Part shown: one piece after another, positions 54,685 to 63,996 of the stretch
How the letters are laid out: the number at the start of each line of letters is the position of its first letter
Numbering within the stretch: the first letter of the stretch is position 1
Origin: Haloarcula litorea
GTDB taxonomy: Archaea; Halobacteriota; Halobacteria; Halobacteriales; Haloarculaceae
Length of the DNA stretch: 64,000 bases
Reading direction: 5' to 3'
NCBI RefSeq assembly: GCF_029338195.1
Contig: NZ_CP119779.1
Span: 1,116,001 to 1,180,000 of the forward strand
Position numbers and translations under genes: made by a program
Notes under the pieces: generated by a model
What the model was told of the DNA's origin: nothing
The model's input: only the letters and a program-made list of their open reading frames with translations
Databases searched by the model: none

Positions 54685-54816
54685 ATGTCTCGCCGAGACT
54701 CATCTTCGCACGCACGGCTGGAAGAGTGGGCGTCGCTGCTCGGCGACAGCATCGCCGACGAGCGCGTCGAGACGGGCGACGGGTTCGACTGGAACGCACA
54801 GTCGGAGAACAACTGA
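54685..54816 (+). CDS. 43-residue haloarchaeal small protein
   Basis: The frame MSRRDSSSHARLEEWASLLG, then DSIADERVETGDGFDWNAQS and ENN, is acidic with a short predicted helix. It has its own strong TATA box at leaderless distance and lies between oapC and mdh in an otherwise empty gap of 260 nt. I do not recognise a family. Confidence 0.6.
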   Translation: MSRRDSSSHARLEEWASLLGDSIADERVETGDGFDWNAQSENN

Positions 54817-54870
54817 GGCGGACCGACGCACGGGACTCCGTCCGGCGGGAGCGCCCGCCGTTGGAGCCGC

Positions 54871-55785
54871 TCACTCGATCTCGTCGTACTGCTCGGAGAG
54901 CTTCTCGGCGGCCTCGGCCATCAGCTCCTGCTCGTAGTCGTCGAGGTCCCACTCGACGATCTCCTCGACGCCGTCGGAGCCGAGTTTCACGGGGACGCCG
55001 AAGGCGGTGTCCTCGTGGCCGAACTCGCCCTGGAGCTTGACGGAGGCGGGCAGCACCTCGCCCGTGTCCCGGACGATGGCCTCGACCATGTGTGCGACCC
55101 CGCGAGCGGGGCCCCACTCGGTCGCGCCCTTGCGCTCGATGACGTCCATCGCCGACTCCTGGAGGTCGCCGAGGATCTCCTCGCGCTCGTCCTCGGAGAA
55201 CGCGGGGTCGCGGCCGTCGACGCGGACCTTCGAGAAGACGGGCACCTGTGCGTCGCCGTGCTCGCCGAGGATGGTCGCCTCGACGTTCTGGGTCGGGGCG
55301 TCGAACCGCTCGGAGAGGACGTAGCGGAACCGCGCGGAGTCCAGCCGGCCGCCGAAGCCGATGACCTGCTCTCGCGAGCGGTCGCCGGCCTCGTAGAGGT
55401 GGCGGTTCAGCAGGTCGACGGGGTTGGACGTGGTCAGCGAGACGTAGTCGTCGTTGTGCTCGTCCAGCGAGGACTGGATGTCCTCCATGATGGGCGCGTT
55501 GTCGCCCGCGAGGTCGATGCGGGTCTGTCCGGGCTGGCGGGGGATGCCGGCCGTGATGACGACGACGTCCGAGCCGGCGGTGTCCTCGTAGCCGCCCTGG
55601 CGGACCGTCGTGTTCGAGTCGTAGGCGACGCCGTGGTTGGTGTCGGCGGCCTGTCCGACGGTGTCTTCCTCCTTGTCGGGGATGTCGACGAAGACGACCT
55701 CGTCGGCGATGTCCCGGAGCGCGATGTTGTAGCCTGCGGCGGCACCGACCGTTCCGGCGGCACCGACCACGCTTACCTTTGTCAT
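54871..55785 (-). CDS. mdh: Malate dehydrogenase
   Basis: 304 residues of the LDH-like, tetrameric type known from halophilic archaea. [20 protein letters not shown] is the NAD loop; [10 protein letters not shown] holds the mobile-loop arginines, [16 protein letters not shown] and [18 protein letters not shown] the catalytic residues, including the active histidine. Start ATG 55785 gives MTKVSVVG. It is divergent from the p27-like gene. Confidence 0.96.
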   Translation of the reverse strand: MTKVSVVGAAGTVGAAAGYNIALRDIADEVVFVDIPDKEEDTVGQAADTNHGVAYDSNTTVRQGGYEDTAGSDVVVITAGIPRQPGQTRIDLAGDNAPIMEDIQSSLDEHNDDYVSLTTSNPVDLLNRHLYEAGDRSREQVIGFGGRLDSARFRYVLSERFDAPTQNVEATILGEHGDAQVPVFSKVRVDGRDPAFSEDEREEILGDLQESAMDVIERKGATEWGPARGVAHMVEAIVRDTGEVLPASVKLQGEFGHEDTAFGVPVKLGSDGVEEIVEWDLDDYEQELMAEAAEKLSEQYDEIE

Positions 55786-55902
55786 AGCGTTCGCAACGGG
55801 ACCCGCGCGAACGTTAAACGTGTCGAAACCCCACACACCGGGCCTGGCGTGGTCGGCCCGATACCCGTAAACGGTTTTCGCGGCGACGGCGTTTGGACGG
55901 AT

Positions 55903-56697
55903 ATGAGCGACTTCGACAAGGAGGCCGAACGCGAGAAACTCCGCGAGAAGTTCGAGAAAGAGGAGGACAAGCGCGCCGCCACCGAGCAGATGAGCGAGCT
56001 GCTCCTGAAGGGGGCGACGATGACCAACGCCCACTGCTCGGACTGTGGCGACCCGGTCTTCCGGTACGACGGCCAGGAGTTCTGCCCGTCCTGTCAGAAA
56101 CCGGTCGCCCGCGATCAGGGGGAGTCGGGCGACGCCGACGACGAGAGCTCGGACGACGCCGACGACGAGCAGATCCAGGTCGCCGACCCAAGCGACCAGG
56201 CCCGCGTCCAGTTCGGCGGGCAGGACCAGTCGGCCGACGCCGAGGCGGGCGGCCCGGCCGACGACGACACAGGACAGGTCGACGCGAACGCCGATCGCTC
56301 CGACGAGCAGGCGACGGCCCCCGACCCCTCCACCGGGGCCGACCCGTCCCGGCAGGTCCCGTCGGCGGACCCCGAACACACTCCAGACGAAATTAGGGGT
56401 GGAGAGACGAACCAACGACCCGAGCGCGAGCGACAGCCCGATCGACGGTCCGAAACCGCCGATCGAGCGTCCGAACCGCGTCGTGAGACCGAACCCGCTC
56501 CCGAACGCACCCCCTCTGTTTCACCTCGAACGTCCGACGACGCCGACGCGGCGCTGGCGGAGGCGGAGTCGCTGCTCGCCGAGACGGTCCGCCGGTTCGC
56601 CGAGCGGGCGGCGGCCACGGACGACCCCCGTCGGGCGCGCGAACACCTCGCCGCGGCACGCGAGGCGGCGGACGCGCTGGACGCGACCCGGTTCTAG
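55903..56697 (+). CDS. Autoantigen p27 (SSSCA1)-like zinc-ribbon protein
   Basis: 264 residues. The N-terminal region [20 protein letters not shown] with [13 protein letters not shown] is the p27 zinc ribbon, present in archaea as a short domain of unknown role. A very long acidic/proline-rich linker follows (residues about 70-210), then a helical C terminus ([20 protein letters not shown]) that could pair in a coiled coil. The linker contains two ORB-like sites. Its CTAG stop overlaps the peroxiredoxin stop. Confidence 0.82.
   Translation: MSDFDKEAEREKLREKFEKEEDKRAATEQMSELLLKGATMTNAHCSDCGDPVFRYDGQEFCPSCQKPVARDQGESGDADDESSDDADDEQIQVADPSDQARVQFGGQDQSADAEAGGPADDDTGQVDANADRSDEQATAPDPSTGADPSRQVPSADPEHTPDEIRGGETNQRPERERQPDRRSETADRASEPRRETEPAPERTPSVSPRTSDDADAALAEAESLLAETVRRFAERAAATDDPRRAREHLAAAREAADALDATRF
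56380..56402 (+). promoter_or_regulatory. Degenerate ORB-like site inside the p27-like gene
   Basis: CTCCAGACGAAATTAGGGGT on the plus strand keeps CTCCAG, GAAA and the G run. Read in the gene as TPDEIRGG, about residues 160-167. Confidence 0.4.
56509..56531 (-). promoter_or_regulatory. ORB-like site inside the p27-like gene
   Basis: GTTCGAGGTGAAACAGAGGG followed by GG on the minus strand. Read in the gene as TPSVSPRT, about residues 203-210, almost the same peptide as at site 4 in the PolD gene. Confidence 0.55.
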
Positions 56698-57275
56698 CTG
56701 TCAGCGCCGATCTCCCCGGACGGGTCGGCGGTCTCGCCGTCCCGCCGTGCGTCAACGCGGGCCAGCAGCGAGTCGATCGTCGGGGCGTCCCGTGGGGTCG
56801 GCTCGTCGTGGCGGGGGACGATCCGGAGCCGATCGTCCACGCACTCGAAGACGGCGACGCCGGGGAGCCGCGGGAGCGTCCGCCGGACCGACCGGAAGGC
56901 GTCGAACTCGTCCGGCGTGCCGCCGTCGGCGATCTCGACCCGGGGGTCGGCGAGCATCGGGAACGGGAGATCGTACCGCCGGTTCCAGACGAGCGCCCGC
57001 CCGCGGACGTCGGGCAGGACGGGGACGACCTCGATCCCGCGGGCCGCGAACTCGTCGTAGCGATCCGACAGGTCCTCGACGAGCGCGCGGGAGCGCGGAC
57101 AGTAGTGGTTCCGTAGCAGGACCGCGATCACGTGGTCGTGCTCCCGCGCGAGGTCCGCCGACCCGAGGACCTCGCGGCCGGCTCCGACGTTGTGCAGGTC
57201 GAACTCGACGCCTCGATCGGTCTCTGGTTCCCGCTCGTCCACGTCGGCCACCCGGCGAAAACTCAGTTGTACCAC
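56694..57275 (-). CDS. Peroxiredoxin-like (AhpC/TSA) thioredoxin-fold protein
   Basis: 193 residues. VIAVLLRNHYCPRSRALVED holds the peroxidatic cysteine (Cys-Pro-x-Ser-Arg) in a thioredoxin-fold setting, with ARGIEVVPVLPDVRGRALVW and YDLPFPMLADP as later conserved parts. There is no resolving cysteine in the motif, so it would be a one-cysteine type or use a partner. The ATG at 57275 is used. Confidence 0.78.
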   Translation of the reverse strand: MVQLSFRRVADVDEREPETDRGVEFDLHNVGAGREVLGSADLAREHDHVIAVLLRNHYCPRSRALVEDLSDRYDEFAARGIEVVPVLPDVRGRALVWNRRYDLPFPMLADPRVEIADGGTPDEFDAFRSVRRTLPRLPGVAVFECVDDRLRIVPRHDEPTPRDAPTIDSLLARVDARRDGETADPSGEIGADS

Positions 57276-57301
57276 TTCATCAAACTTTCCGTCGGCCCGC
57301 G

Positions 57302-59761
57302 TCAGGGCTCGTAGTCCGACCCGACGACCGATCGGATGCGGTCGGCGGTCACCTCGCCGATCCCCTCGACGCCGAGCAGGTCCGCCTCGTCCGCGGTCAT
57401 CACCGCCTCGACGCTGCCGAAGTGGTCGAGCAGACTGCGTGCGGTGACGGGACCGACCTCCGCGACGCTCGCCACCACGTACTCCTGTTGTTCGGCCAGG
57501 GTCTTGGACTGTTTCTCCCCGTGGACGCTGACCTCCCGGTCCCCCTCGTCCTGTTCGCGCTCGGCGATGACCGCGAGGAGGTCGGCCGTCTCGGCCTCGC
57601 CCTCGGTCCGGAGGACGCTGGCGCCGAAATCGACCGACAGGGCGGCCAGCGCACCGTCGATGGCCTTCCGGTGGACGTTCCGGCGGCCGTAGAGGTCCCC
57701 GCCCTCGACGACGACGACGGGGCGGGCGTAGTGGCGGGTGGCGTCGCCGACCTGCTCGAACATCGACCGGTCGCCGCCGGTCAGCGTGTCGAGGAAGTCC
57801 GCGACCGTCTTCCGCTCGACGACCACCCGGTCCGAGAGGACGTAGTCGCCCACCGCCAGCGTCTCCAGTCGGGTCTCGATCCCCTCGCGGGTCGAGAGGT
57901 CCCGGGCGATCGTCGAGTCCAGCTCCCGCTGGTCGGCGACGATCTCGACGGCGTCCGCGCCGTCACCGGCGGTCGCGACGGTGCCGTCGGACTCGTCGCC
58001 GCCCCCGGCGGCCACGTCCTCGCCGGCGAAGTCGGCGAGCCCGGCCTGCCCGTCGTCGCCCCCGGTTTCAACTGGAGCGGCGGCCGACCCACCGGTGTCG
58101 CCGCCGTCCCCGCCACCCTCGCCGCCCGCCGATCCGGACCCGGCTCCACCGGAACCGGTCCCCTGGCCGTCCTCGTACTCGGCGAGGCCGGTCTGTTCCA
58201 GCCGCGCTTCGAGGTCGCCGGCGACGCTCTTGAGGTTCTGGAGCTCCTGTCGCATCCGCTTCTGGTCGTTGCGGGCCTTCCAGAAGTAGGCCTCGTCGCG
58301 GGTGTCCTCGGCCAGCAGGACCACCACGCGGCCCTCGGCCTGGCGGCCGGTCCGGCCCTTCCGCTGGATGGCCCGGATCGCGGTGGGGACGGGCTCGTAG
58401 AACAGCACGAGGTCGACCTCGGGGACGTCCAGCCCCTCCTCGGCGACCGAGGTCGAGACCAGCACCTCGAACTCCCCGTTCCGGAACCGATCCAGGGTCT
58501 CCTGTTGCTCGGTCTGGGTCATCCCCTCGCTGCCCTCGGTGTCGCTCTGGCCGACGAACTTCTCCGTGTCGAAGTGCCCGTCCAGGAAGTCCACCAGCGT
58601 CTCGGCGGTGTCCCGGGATTCGGTGAAGACGATGACCCGCTCGCCGTTCTCGATGCCCAGCGTCTCCGCGAGCAACATCCTGGTCTGCCGGAACTTCGGG
58701 TGGAGGTCGTCGTACTCCTCGGCGCGACGCATCGCCTCCCGGATCTTCGGTTCGCTGACGAGCCGCTGGTCGGCCTTCGAGGCCCCCGACGAGCGGGCGG
58801 CCTCCTTCAGGCGCTCGAAGTACCGCCGCAGGGACTCGACGCTCTGGGTCTCGACGTACGTCACCGCAGTCCGGAGTTTGCGGATCTCCGCCAGCAGGCT
58901 CATCCCCTGGTAGCCCTCGCTCTGGTCGTTGTCCATCAGCTGCCGGAGGTCGGCCTGGATGCGCTGGATCTCCCGCTCGGAGAGGTCCGGCGAGGACTTG
59001 TTCGTCACGCCCAGCTCGCGCAACTGGTCCAGCCGGTCCGCGACGACCTCGTTGATCGCGTCCCGGATCTCCAGGACCACCTCGGGCAGTTCGACGCGCT
59101 TCCAGTCGACGCTGGTGTCGTGGGTGTACTCGGCCACGTCGGCGTCGTCCTCGGTCATCACCGCCACCTCCGAGAGGCCGAGGTTCTCACAGACCTCCAG
59201 GATGGCCTCCTCGTCGTCGCCCGGCGAGGCGCTCATCCCCGTCGCCAGCGGGTCCGCGGCGTCGGCGTGGTAGCGGTCGGCGATGTAGTTGTAGGCGTAG
59301 TCGCCGGTCGCGCGGTGACACTCGTCGAAGGTGCAGTGGGTCACCTCGGCGAGGTCGATCCGGTTGCCCACGAGGTCGTTCTCGACGACCTGGGGCGTCG
59401 CCATCACGATCCTCGCGTCGTCCCACAGTTCCGCCCGGTCGTCCGGTCGGACCTCGCCGGTGAACACCACGACGTCGTCGTCGGGGACCTCCAGGGCCGC
59501 GCGGTAGAACTCGGCGTGTTGCTGGACGAGCGGCTTCGTCGGCGCGAGCAGCAGGGACTTGCCCCCGACGGCGTCCAGTCGCCGGGCGGTCACGAGCAGC
59601 GAGACGGTCGTCTTGCCCAGTCCCGTCGGGAGACAGACCAGCGTGTGCCCGCCGGCGGCGGTGTCGGCGAGTTCGACCTGGTAGCGGCGGTCCTCGAGGA
59701 ACCCTTCGGTCAGCAGGGGGTGGTCGAGCGCGTCGCCGCTCCCGGTGTCAGTCGTCGCCAT
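57302..59761 (-). CDS. hef: Hef helicase-nuclease (XPF/FANCM-like)
   Basis: 819 residues. Helicase motifs: Walker A CLPTGLGKTT (residues 43-52), DECH in CTFDECHRATG, motif VI IQRKGRTGRQAEG. After a Gly/Ser/Asp-rich linker the ERCC4 nuclease domain has VVVERKTVADFLDTL (about residue 645), then two helix-hairpin-helix elements at the C terminus. Hef acts at stalled replication forks in archaea. The linker contains an ORB-like site read as APVETGG. The ATG at 59761 is used. Confidence 0.94.
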   Translation of the reverse strand: MATTDTGSGDALDHPLLTEGFLEDRRYQVELADTAAGGHTLVCLPTGLGKTTVSLLVTARRLDAVGGKSLLLAPTKPLVQQHAEFYRAALEVPDDDVVVFTGEVRPDDRAELWDDARIVMATPQVVENDLVGNRIDLAEVTHCTFDECHRATGDYAYNYIADRYHADAADPLATGMSASPGDDEEAILEVCENLGLSEVAVMTEDDADVAEYTHDTSVDWKRVELPEVVLEIRDAINEVVADRLDQLRELGVTNKSSPDLSEREIQRIQADLRQLMDNDQSEGYQGMSLLAEIRKLRTAVTYVETQSVESLRRYFERLKEAARSSGASKADQRLVSEPKIREAMRRAEEYDDLHPKFRQTRMLLAETLGIENGERVIVFTESRDTAETLVDFLDGHFDTEKFVGQSDTEGSEGMTQTEQQETLDRFRNGEFEVLVSTSVAEEGLDVPEVDLVLFYEPVPTAIRAIQRKGRTGRQAEGRVVVLLAEDTRDEAYFWKARNDQKRMRQELQNLKSVAGDLEARLEQTGLAEYEDGQGTGSGGAGSGSAGGEGGGDGGDTGGSAAAPVETGGDDGQAGLADFAGEDVAAGGGDESDGTVATAGDGADAVEIVADQRELDSTIARDLSTREGIETRLETLAVGDYVLSDRVVVERKTVADFLDTLTGGDRSMFEQVGDATRHYARPVVVVEGGDLYGRRNVHRKAIDGALAALSVDFGASVLRTEGEAETADLLAVIAEREQDEGDREVSVHGEKQSKTLAEQQEYVVASVAEVGPVTARSLLDHFGSVEAVMTADEADLLGVEGIGEVTADRIRSVVGSDYEP
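58058..58078 (-). promoter_or_regulatory. ORB-like site inside hef
   Basis: GCTCCAGTTGAAACCGGGGG on the minus strand, in the linker between the helicase and nuclease domains (about residues 562-568). The peptide APVETGG matches VPVETGG at site 3 of the PolD gene. Confidence 0.55.
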
Positions 59762-59870
59762 CGGCGTGTCGTTGGCCCCGCCGGCGGTTAAGGGTTCAGG
59801 TACCACGGCGGAACTGAAACGGCGGGCCTCGGCCCCGCTCAGACGCGGTCGTCGGCTCGCGGGCGACCGG

Positions 59871-60476
59871 CTACGCCGGGGCCGTCACGTTCGCCAGCAC
59901 GGTCACGCCGACCCACATCGCGACCGCGGAGAACACCGGGATCGAGAAGTTGTCGTCGACCACGAACCCGCGCACCGTCGGCTTGACGCCGTCGGCGAAG
60001 GTGGCCGCCACGCCCCCGAGGACCGCCGCGGCGGGCGGGACGAACGGCGCGGCCAAAAGCGTACAGACGCCGAACATCGCGAGCAACACCCACGTCTGCT
60101 TGACCGCGCTGGCGTCCGCGGACCCCAGCAGGCCGCTGATGGGGTCCCCGATCGCGAGCATCAGCATCGCGGGGACCGCGATCGCCGTGTCGAACCCCGG
60201 CAACCCGACGGCGGCGGCGACCAGCCCCATCCCGACCATGTACAGCGCGTAGCCGGCGGGGTTGTCCTGTTCGTACTCGCGGGTCAGCCGGTCGTAGATG
60301 GCCCAGTCGAGCCCGACGAAGAGGCGGGCGTACTCGAGGGCGACGGCCACGACGACACACACGAACATGAACCACTGGACGACCCGCCAGGTGACGAGGT
60401 CGGGGGCGAGCAGGTGCGAGAGGGGGACCGTCGCCCCCGTGGCGTGGACGAGTCGCCGCGCGACCTCGTCGGCCAT
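59871..60476 (-). CDS. Dolichol kinase / CTP-transferase-like membrane protein
   Basis: 201 residues, about six helices. AMLMLAIGDPISGLLG and GGVAATFADGVKPTVRGFVVDDNF are the GDxxAxxxG-like and the second conserved regions of the polyprenol kinase / phosphatidate cytidylyltransferase group. The likely role is lipid phosphorylation with CTP. It abuts glyS (1 nt). Confidence 0.8.
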   Translation of the reverse strand: MADEVARRLVHATGATVPLSHLLAPDLVTWRVVQWFMFVCVVVAVALEYARLFVGLDWAIYDRLTREYEQDNPAGYALYMVGMGLVAAAVGLPGFDTAIAVPAMLMLAIGDPISGLLGSADASAVKQTWVLLAMFGVCTLLAAPFVPPAAAVLGGVAATFADGVKPTVRGFVVDDNFSIPVFSAVAMWVGVTVLANVTAPA

Positions 60477-60477
60477 C

Positions 60478-62214
60478 TTACAGGTCGTCGAAGGTTGTGT
60501 CGCCCTCGGTCAGGCCCTCGATGGTCTCGGCCAGCCCGTCGATGGAGACCCGTCGCTGGTCGGTCGAGTCACGCTCCCGGAGCGTGACCGTGTCCTCCTC
60601 CAAGCTCTCGTAGTCGACGGTCACGCAGTAGGGGGTCCCGATCTCGTCCTGCCGGCGGTAGCGCCGGCCGATCGCACCGGAGTCGTCGTAGGTGACCGCG
60701 TGGCCGGCCGTCCGGAGTGCCTCGGCGATCTCCCGTGCGTAGTCGTCCAGCCCGTCCTTGTCCATCAGCGGGAAGACGCCGACGGTGGTGGGGGCCTGCT
60801 CGGGCGGCAGGTCGAGGTAGGTCCGCTCCTCGCCGTCGACCTCGTCGACGGTGTAGGCGTGGGCGAGCACGGTGTAGACCAGCCGGCCGACGCCGAAGGA
60901 GGGTTCGACGACGTGGGGCCGGACGTGCTCGCCGCTCTCGGTGACCTCCTCGACGGCGAAGTTCGTCTGCTCGACGGGGACGGTGTAGGGCTCGCCGTCG
61001 ACCTCGACGGTCACCTCGTTGGCGTCGAAGGCTCCCGGCTCGCGCTCGGCCAGCGCTTCGAGCGCGTCGGCCACGTCCCCGGCCGCGCCGCCGAACTCCG
61101 GGCCGAGGTAGCTCATGTCCGGATCGACGGTCGGCCGCTCGACGGTGACCGGCTCGTCGTACTGCTTGAAGACGGTGTAGTCCTCGCCGGAGTGGGCGGC
61201 GTGCTTGTCGAGGTCGTAGCTCCCCCGGTAGGCAAAGCCCGTCACCTCGATCCAGTCGCCGTCGACCTCGCTCTCGGCGTCCCAGCAGTCGGAGGCGTAG
61301 TGGGAGAGTTCGCCCGGCAGGTGCTGGCGGAAGCGGAACCGGTCCATGTCGACGCCGATCCGCTCGTACCACCCCTTCGCGACGCCCAGGTAGTAGGCGA
61401 CCCAGTCGCTGGCGACGACGCCCTCGTCGACCGCCTCGCGGACCGTCAGGTGCCGGACTCCCTCCCCGTCGGCCTGCTGGGCCTCGCCGGAGTACAGCGG
61501 CAGGGTCACGTCGGCCACCTCCGCCAGCGGCGGCTCGTCGTCCTCGGGGTCGACGAAGTGCTCCAGCTCGGCCTGTGTGAACTCGCGCACGCGCACGAGG
61601 GACTTCCGCGGGGAGATCTCGTTGCGGTAGGCCTTCCCGATCTGGGCGACGCCGAAGGGCAGTTGGTTGCGGGCGTACTCCGAGAGCTGCGGGAACTCGA
61701 CGAAGATCCCCTGTGCGGTCTCGGGCCGCAGGTAGCCCGGCGAGGAGGTGCCCGGGCCGATGTTCGTCTCGAACATGAGGTTGAAGTTGTCCACCGGTTC
61801 GCCGGCCAGCGACGCGCCACAGGAGGGACAGCCGACGTCGTGCTCGGCGATGATCTCCATCACCTCCTCGTTGGGCAGGGACTCGGCCTCCTCGACGTCG
61901 GTGTTGTCCTCGACGACGTGGTCGGCGCGGTGGGTCGCGCCACACTCGCCGCACTCGATTATCATGTCGTCGAAGGTGTCGAGGTGGCCCGACGCCTCGA
62001 AGACGGGCTCGGGCATCACGTCCGGGGCGGAGATCTCCTGGTGGCCCTCGCGGACGACGAAGCGGTCGCGCCAGGCCTCCTCGACGTTGTCCTTCAGCGC
62101 CGCGCCCTGTGGGCCGTAGGTCCAGAAGCCGGCGGCACCGCCGTAGGCCTCCGCGGCGGGGAAGTAGAAGCCCCGCCGCTTGGCGAGTTCGGTGAGCCGC
62201 TCGCCCTCGCTCAT
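60478..62214 (-). CDS. glyS: Glycyl-tRNA synthetase
   Basis: 578 residues of the homodimeric class II type. YFPAAEAYGGAAGFWTYGPQ starts the family core; GYLRPETAQGIFVEF is motif 2 region, and EPSFGVGRLVYTVLAHAYTV is motif 3. C-terminal anticodon-binding domain VGVFPLMDKDGLDDYAREIA. Start ATG at 62214 overlaps the stop of the CBS gene by ATGA. Confidence 0.97.
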   Translation of the reverse strand: MSEGERLTELAKRRGFYFPAAEAYGGAAGFWTYGPQGAALKDNVEEAWRDRFVVREGHQEISAPDVMPEPVFEASGHLDTFDDMIIECGECGATHRADHVVEDNTDVEEAESLPNEEVMEIIAEHDVGCPSCGASLAGEPVDNFNLMFETNIGPGTSSPGYLRPETAQGIFVEFPQLSEYARNQLPFGVAQIGKAYRNEISPRKSLVRVREFTQAELEHFVDPEDDEPPLAEVADVTLPLYSGEAQQADGEGVRHLTVREAVDEGVVASDWVAYYLGVAKGWYERIGVDMDRFRFRQHLPGELSHYASDCWDAESEVDGDWIEVTGFAYRGSYDLDKHAAHSGEDYTVFKQYDEPVTVERPTVDPDMSYLGPEFGGAAGDVADALEALAEREPGAFDANEVTVEVDGEPYTVPVEQTNFAVEEVTESGEHVRPHVVEPSFGVGRLVYTVLAHAYTVDEVDGEERTYLDLPPEQAPTTVGVFPLMDKDGLDDYAREIAEALRTAGHAVTYDDSGAIGRRYRRQDEIGTPYCVTVDYESLEEDTVTLRERDSTDQRRVSIDGLAETIEGLTEGDTTFDDL

Positions 62215-63056
62215 AGGGCCTCCAGCAGGTCCACGTCCCGGACGATGCCGTCGAGTTCGTCGCCCGCGACCAGCGGGATCTGTTCGATGTCGTGCTCGAT
62301 CATCAGCTGGGCGGCCTCCTTGGCGGTGCGGCGCTTGCTGACGGTCACGACCTCGTCGGTCATGAACTCGCCGACCGGTTCCACGGGGATCTCGACGTTG
62401 CGCGTGGGCATGTAGCGGCCGCCGACGGCCTTGATCCCCTCCCACGCCCAGTCGTCGTCCTCGCCGGCGATGGAGTCGCCGGTGTCGTCCTCGCCCTCGA
62501 CGACGCGGGCCACCTCGATGATGTCGACCTCGGTGAGCATCCCCGTCATCTCGCCGTGGTCGTCCAGGACGACGCCGTAGGGGACCTCGGCGTGGGCCAG
62601 TTCCCGCTCGGCGACGGGCAGGGGCGTCCCGCTGTACGTACAGTTGATGTCGCTGCGGGCGAGTCCGCCGACCTCGCTGTCGCCGTTGACCTCCCCGTTG
62701 GCGATCGCCAGCACGACGTCGGTGACGGTGACGATCCCGTCCAGCTCGTCGTTCACGACCGGGAGCCGGCGCTCGTTCTCGGACAGCATCAGCTGAGCGG
62801 CCTCCTGGATGGAGGCGTCCTCGCCGATGGTCGGGACCTCCTCGACGAGCAGGGCGAGCTGGTCCTCGTCGGGCTGGTCGATCAGCGCGTCCCGGGAGAT
62901 GAGTCCCCGGAACTCCTCGCCGTCGTCGGTCCGCTTGATAACGGGGACGGAGGAGAACGCCCGCTCTTGGAGGTACTCCAGCACGTCGTCGCGGGTGCCC
63001 GGAATCTCGACGGTGACGACTTCCGAGCGCGGCGTCATAGCGTCTGCGACGTTCAT
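62211..63056 (-). CDS. Protein with four CBS domains
   Basis: 281 residues made of four CBS repeats, each with a GIVTVTDVV- or GLISRDAL-like strand-helix end (EFRGLISRDALI, LDGIVTVTDVVLAI, MTGMLTEVDIIEVA, LDGIVRDVDLLEAL). CBS pairs usually bind adenosine nucleotides and sense energy state. Coupling to glyS by a 4-nt overlap suggests shared regulation, not a proven link. The ATG at 63056 is used. Confidence 0.9.
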   Translation of the reverse strand: MNVADAMTPRSEVVTVEIPGTRDDVLEYLQERAFSSVPVIKRTDDGEEFRGLISRDALIDQPDEDQLALLVEEVPTIGEDASIQEAAQLMLSENERRLPVVNDELDGIVTVTDVVLAIANGEVNGDSEVGGLARSDINCTYSGTPLPVAERELAHAEVPYGVVLDDHGEMTGMLTEVDIIEVARVVEGEDDTGDSIAGEDDDWAWEGIKAVGGRYMPTRNVEIPVEPVGEFMTDEVVTVSKRRTAKEAAQLMIEHDIEQIPLVAGDELDGIVRDVDLLEAL

Positions 63057-63250
63057 ATTGGCAGAACGTCCTGCCCGCACCTACTAAGTCCTTAACATCC
63101 GGCCCCCGAAGCCGACTGCGCGCGGACGGACGGCCAGCCGCTGGGGTCGCCGGATCTGTCACTCACTTCCTCACAAATCGTATAAGTGACTTCACATTTT
63201 AATGCGTCCGGCGGCCGACGCGAAACTTGCCACCGTCTGCGGATTCCGCT

Positions 63251-63260
63251 ATTTTTATAT
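63251..63260 (+). promoter_or_regulatory. TATA box of the 55-aa gene
   Basis: ATTTTTATAT, 24-33 nt before the ATG at 63284. Confidence 0.65.
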
Positions 63261-63283
63261 TGGGGTGATACATATTGTCAAGC

Positions 63284-63451
63284 ATGGAGCCGGACAGTGT
63301 CGCCCCAGTGGAGATCGGCACGGACGCCGAAGTCATGGCGTCCGTCGAAGAAGGCGAGACGGACACCCTCATCATCGCGGACGTGTCCACCGACGACGCC
63401 TATCTCACACTCCCGCTCTCGGAGGCGGCCGCGCTGCCGGAGTGGCGCTAG
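63284..63451 (+). CDS. 55-residue acidic haloarchaeal protein
   Basis: MEPDSVAPVEIGTDAEVMAS, then VEEGETDTLIIADVSTDDAY and LTLPLSEAAALPEWR. Small all-beta-like acidic protein of the type common and conserved in haloarchaea; no function known. A strong TATA box precedes it. Its CTAG stop overlaps the convergent regulator gene. Confidence 0.75.
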   Translation: MEPDSVAPVEIGTDAEVMASVEEGETDTLIIADVSTDDAYLTLPLSEAAALPEWR

Positions 63452-63996
63452 TGGGTCTCGACCCACAGTCGGCCTAGCTTGGTCAGTCGCGTCTCGTACT
63501 GCCCACCGGAGTCCTCGCGGCGGAGGAACCCCTTCGCCTCCAGCCGCTCGACGTTGTACTGGACCTTGCTCCGGAGGGACTCGTCCGGGTCGTCGCCGCG
63601 CGCCCGGGCGAGTTCGCGGGCCAGCGCCGACGTCGACTCGGTCGCGCCCGCCTCGCCCAGCACCGCGAGCAGTTCCCGCTCGAACGGCCGGAGCTCCGCC
63701 AGCGGGGCCGCCGGCAGTTCGACGTAGCGCTGGCCGTCGATCTCGCGAGCGCCCGCGGTGATCCCGCGCTCCCGCACCGTCTCCAGCAGGGCCTCGATCT
63801 CGTCGGCCCGCTCGGCGGGGTCCCCGCCCTCGCCCCGGAGGAACTCCAGTTCCGCCTCCAGTTCCCGGAGCATATTGGTCGTGAGGTACGCCTCCGGCGG
63901 GACGTAGTAGACGTGGACCCGATCCCGTAGCTCGGGGCGCTCGTTGACGATGGTGTTTGCCGCCGTCGCGAACGCGAAGGAGACGGTCCGGGGCAT
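63448..63996 (-). CDS. Winged-helix regulator-like protein (start near window end)
   Basis: 182 residues from an ATG at 63996; an earlier start outside the window cannot be excluded. The C-terminal part LLAVLGEAGATESTSALARE, then ESLRSKVQYNVERLEAKGFL and RREDSGGQYETRLTKLGRLW, is a winged helix. The N-terminal region is helical and charged. It could be a transcription factor. Confidence 0.72.
   Translation of the reverse strand: MPRTVSFAFATAANTIVNERPELRDRVHVYYVPPEAYLTTNMLRELEAELEFLRGEGGDPAERADEIEALLETVRERGITAGAREIDGQRYVELPAAPLAELRPFERELLAVLGEAGATESTSALARELARARGDDPDESLRSKVQYNVERLEAKGFLRREDSGGQYETRLTKLGRLWVETH

Noticed and set aside
59805-59826. GGAACTGAAACGGCGGG after hef as an ORB
   Set aside because: It has GAAAC but no run of four Gs and an altered left arm.
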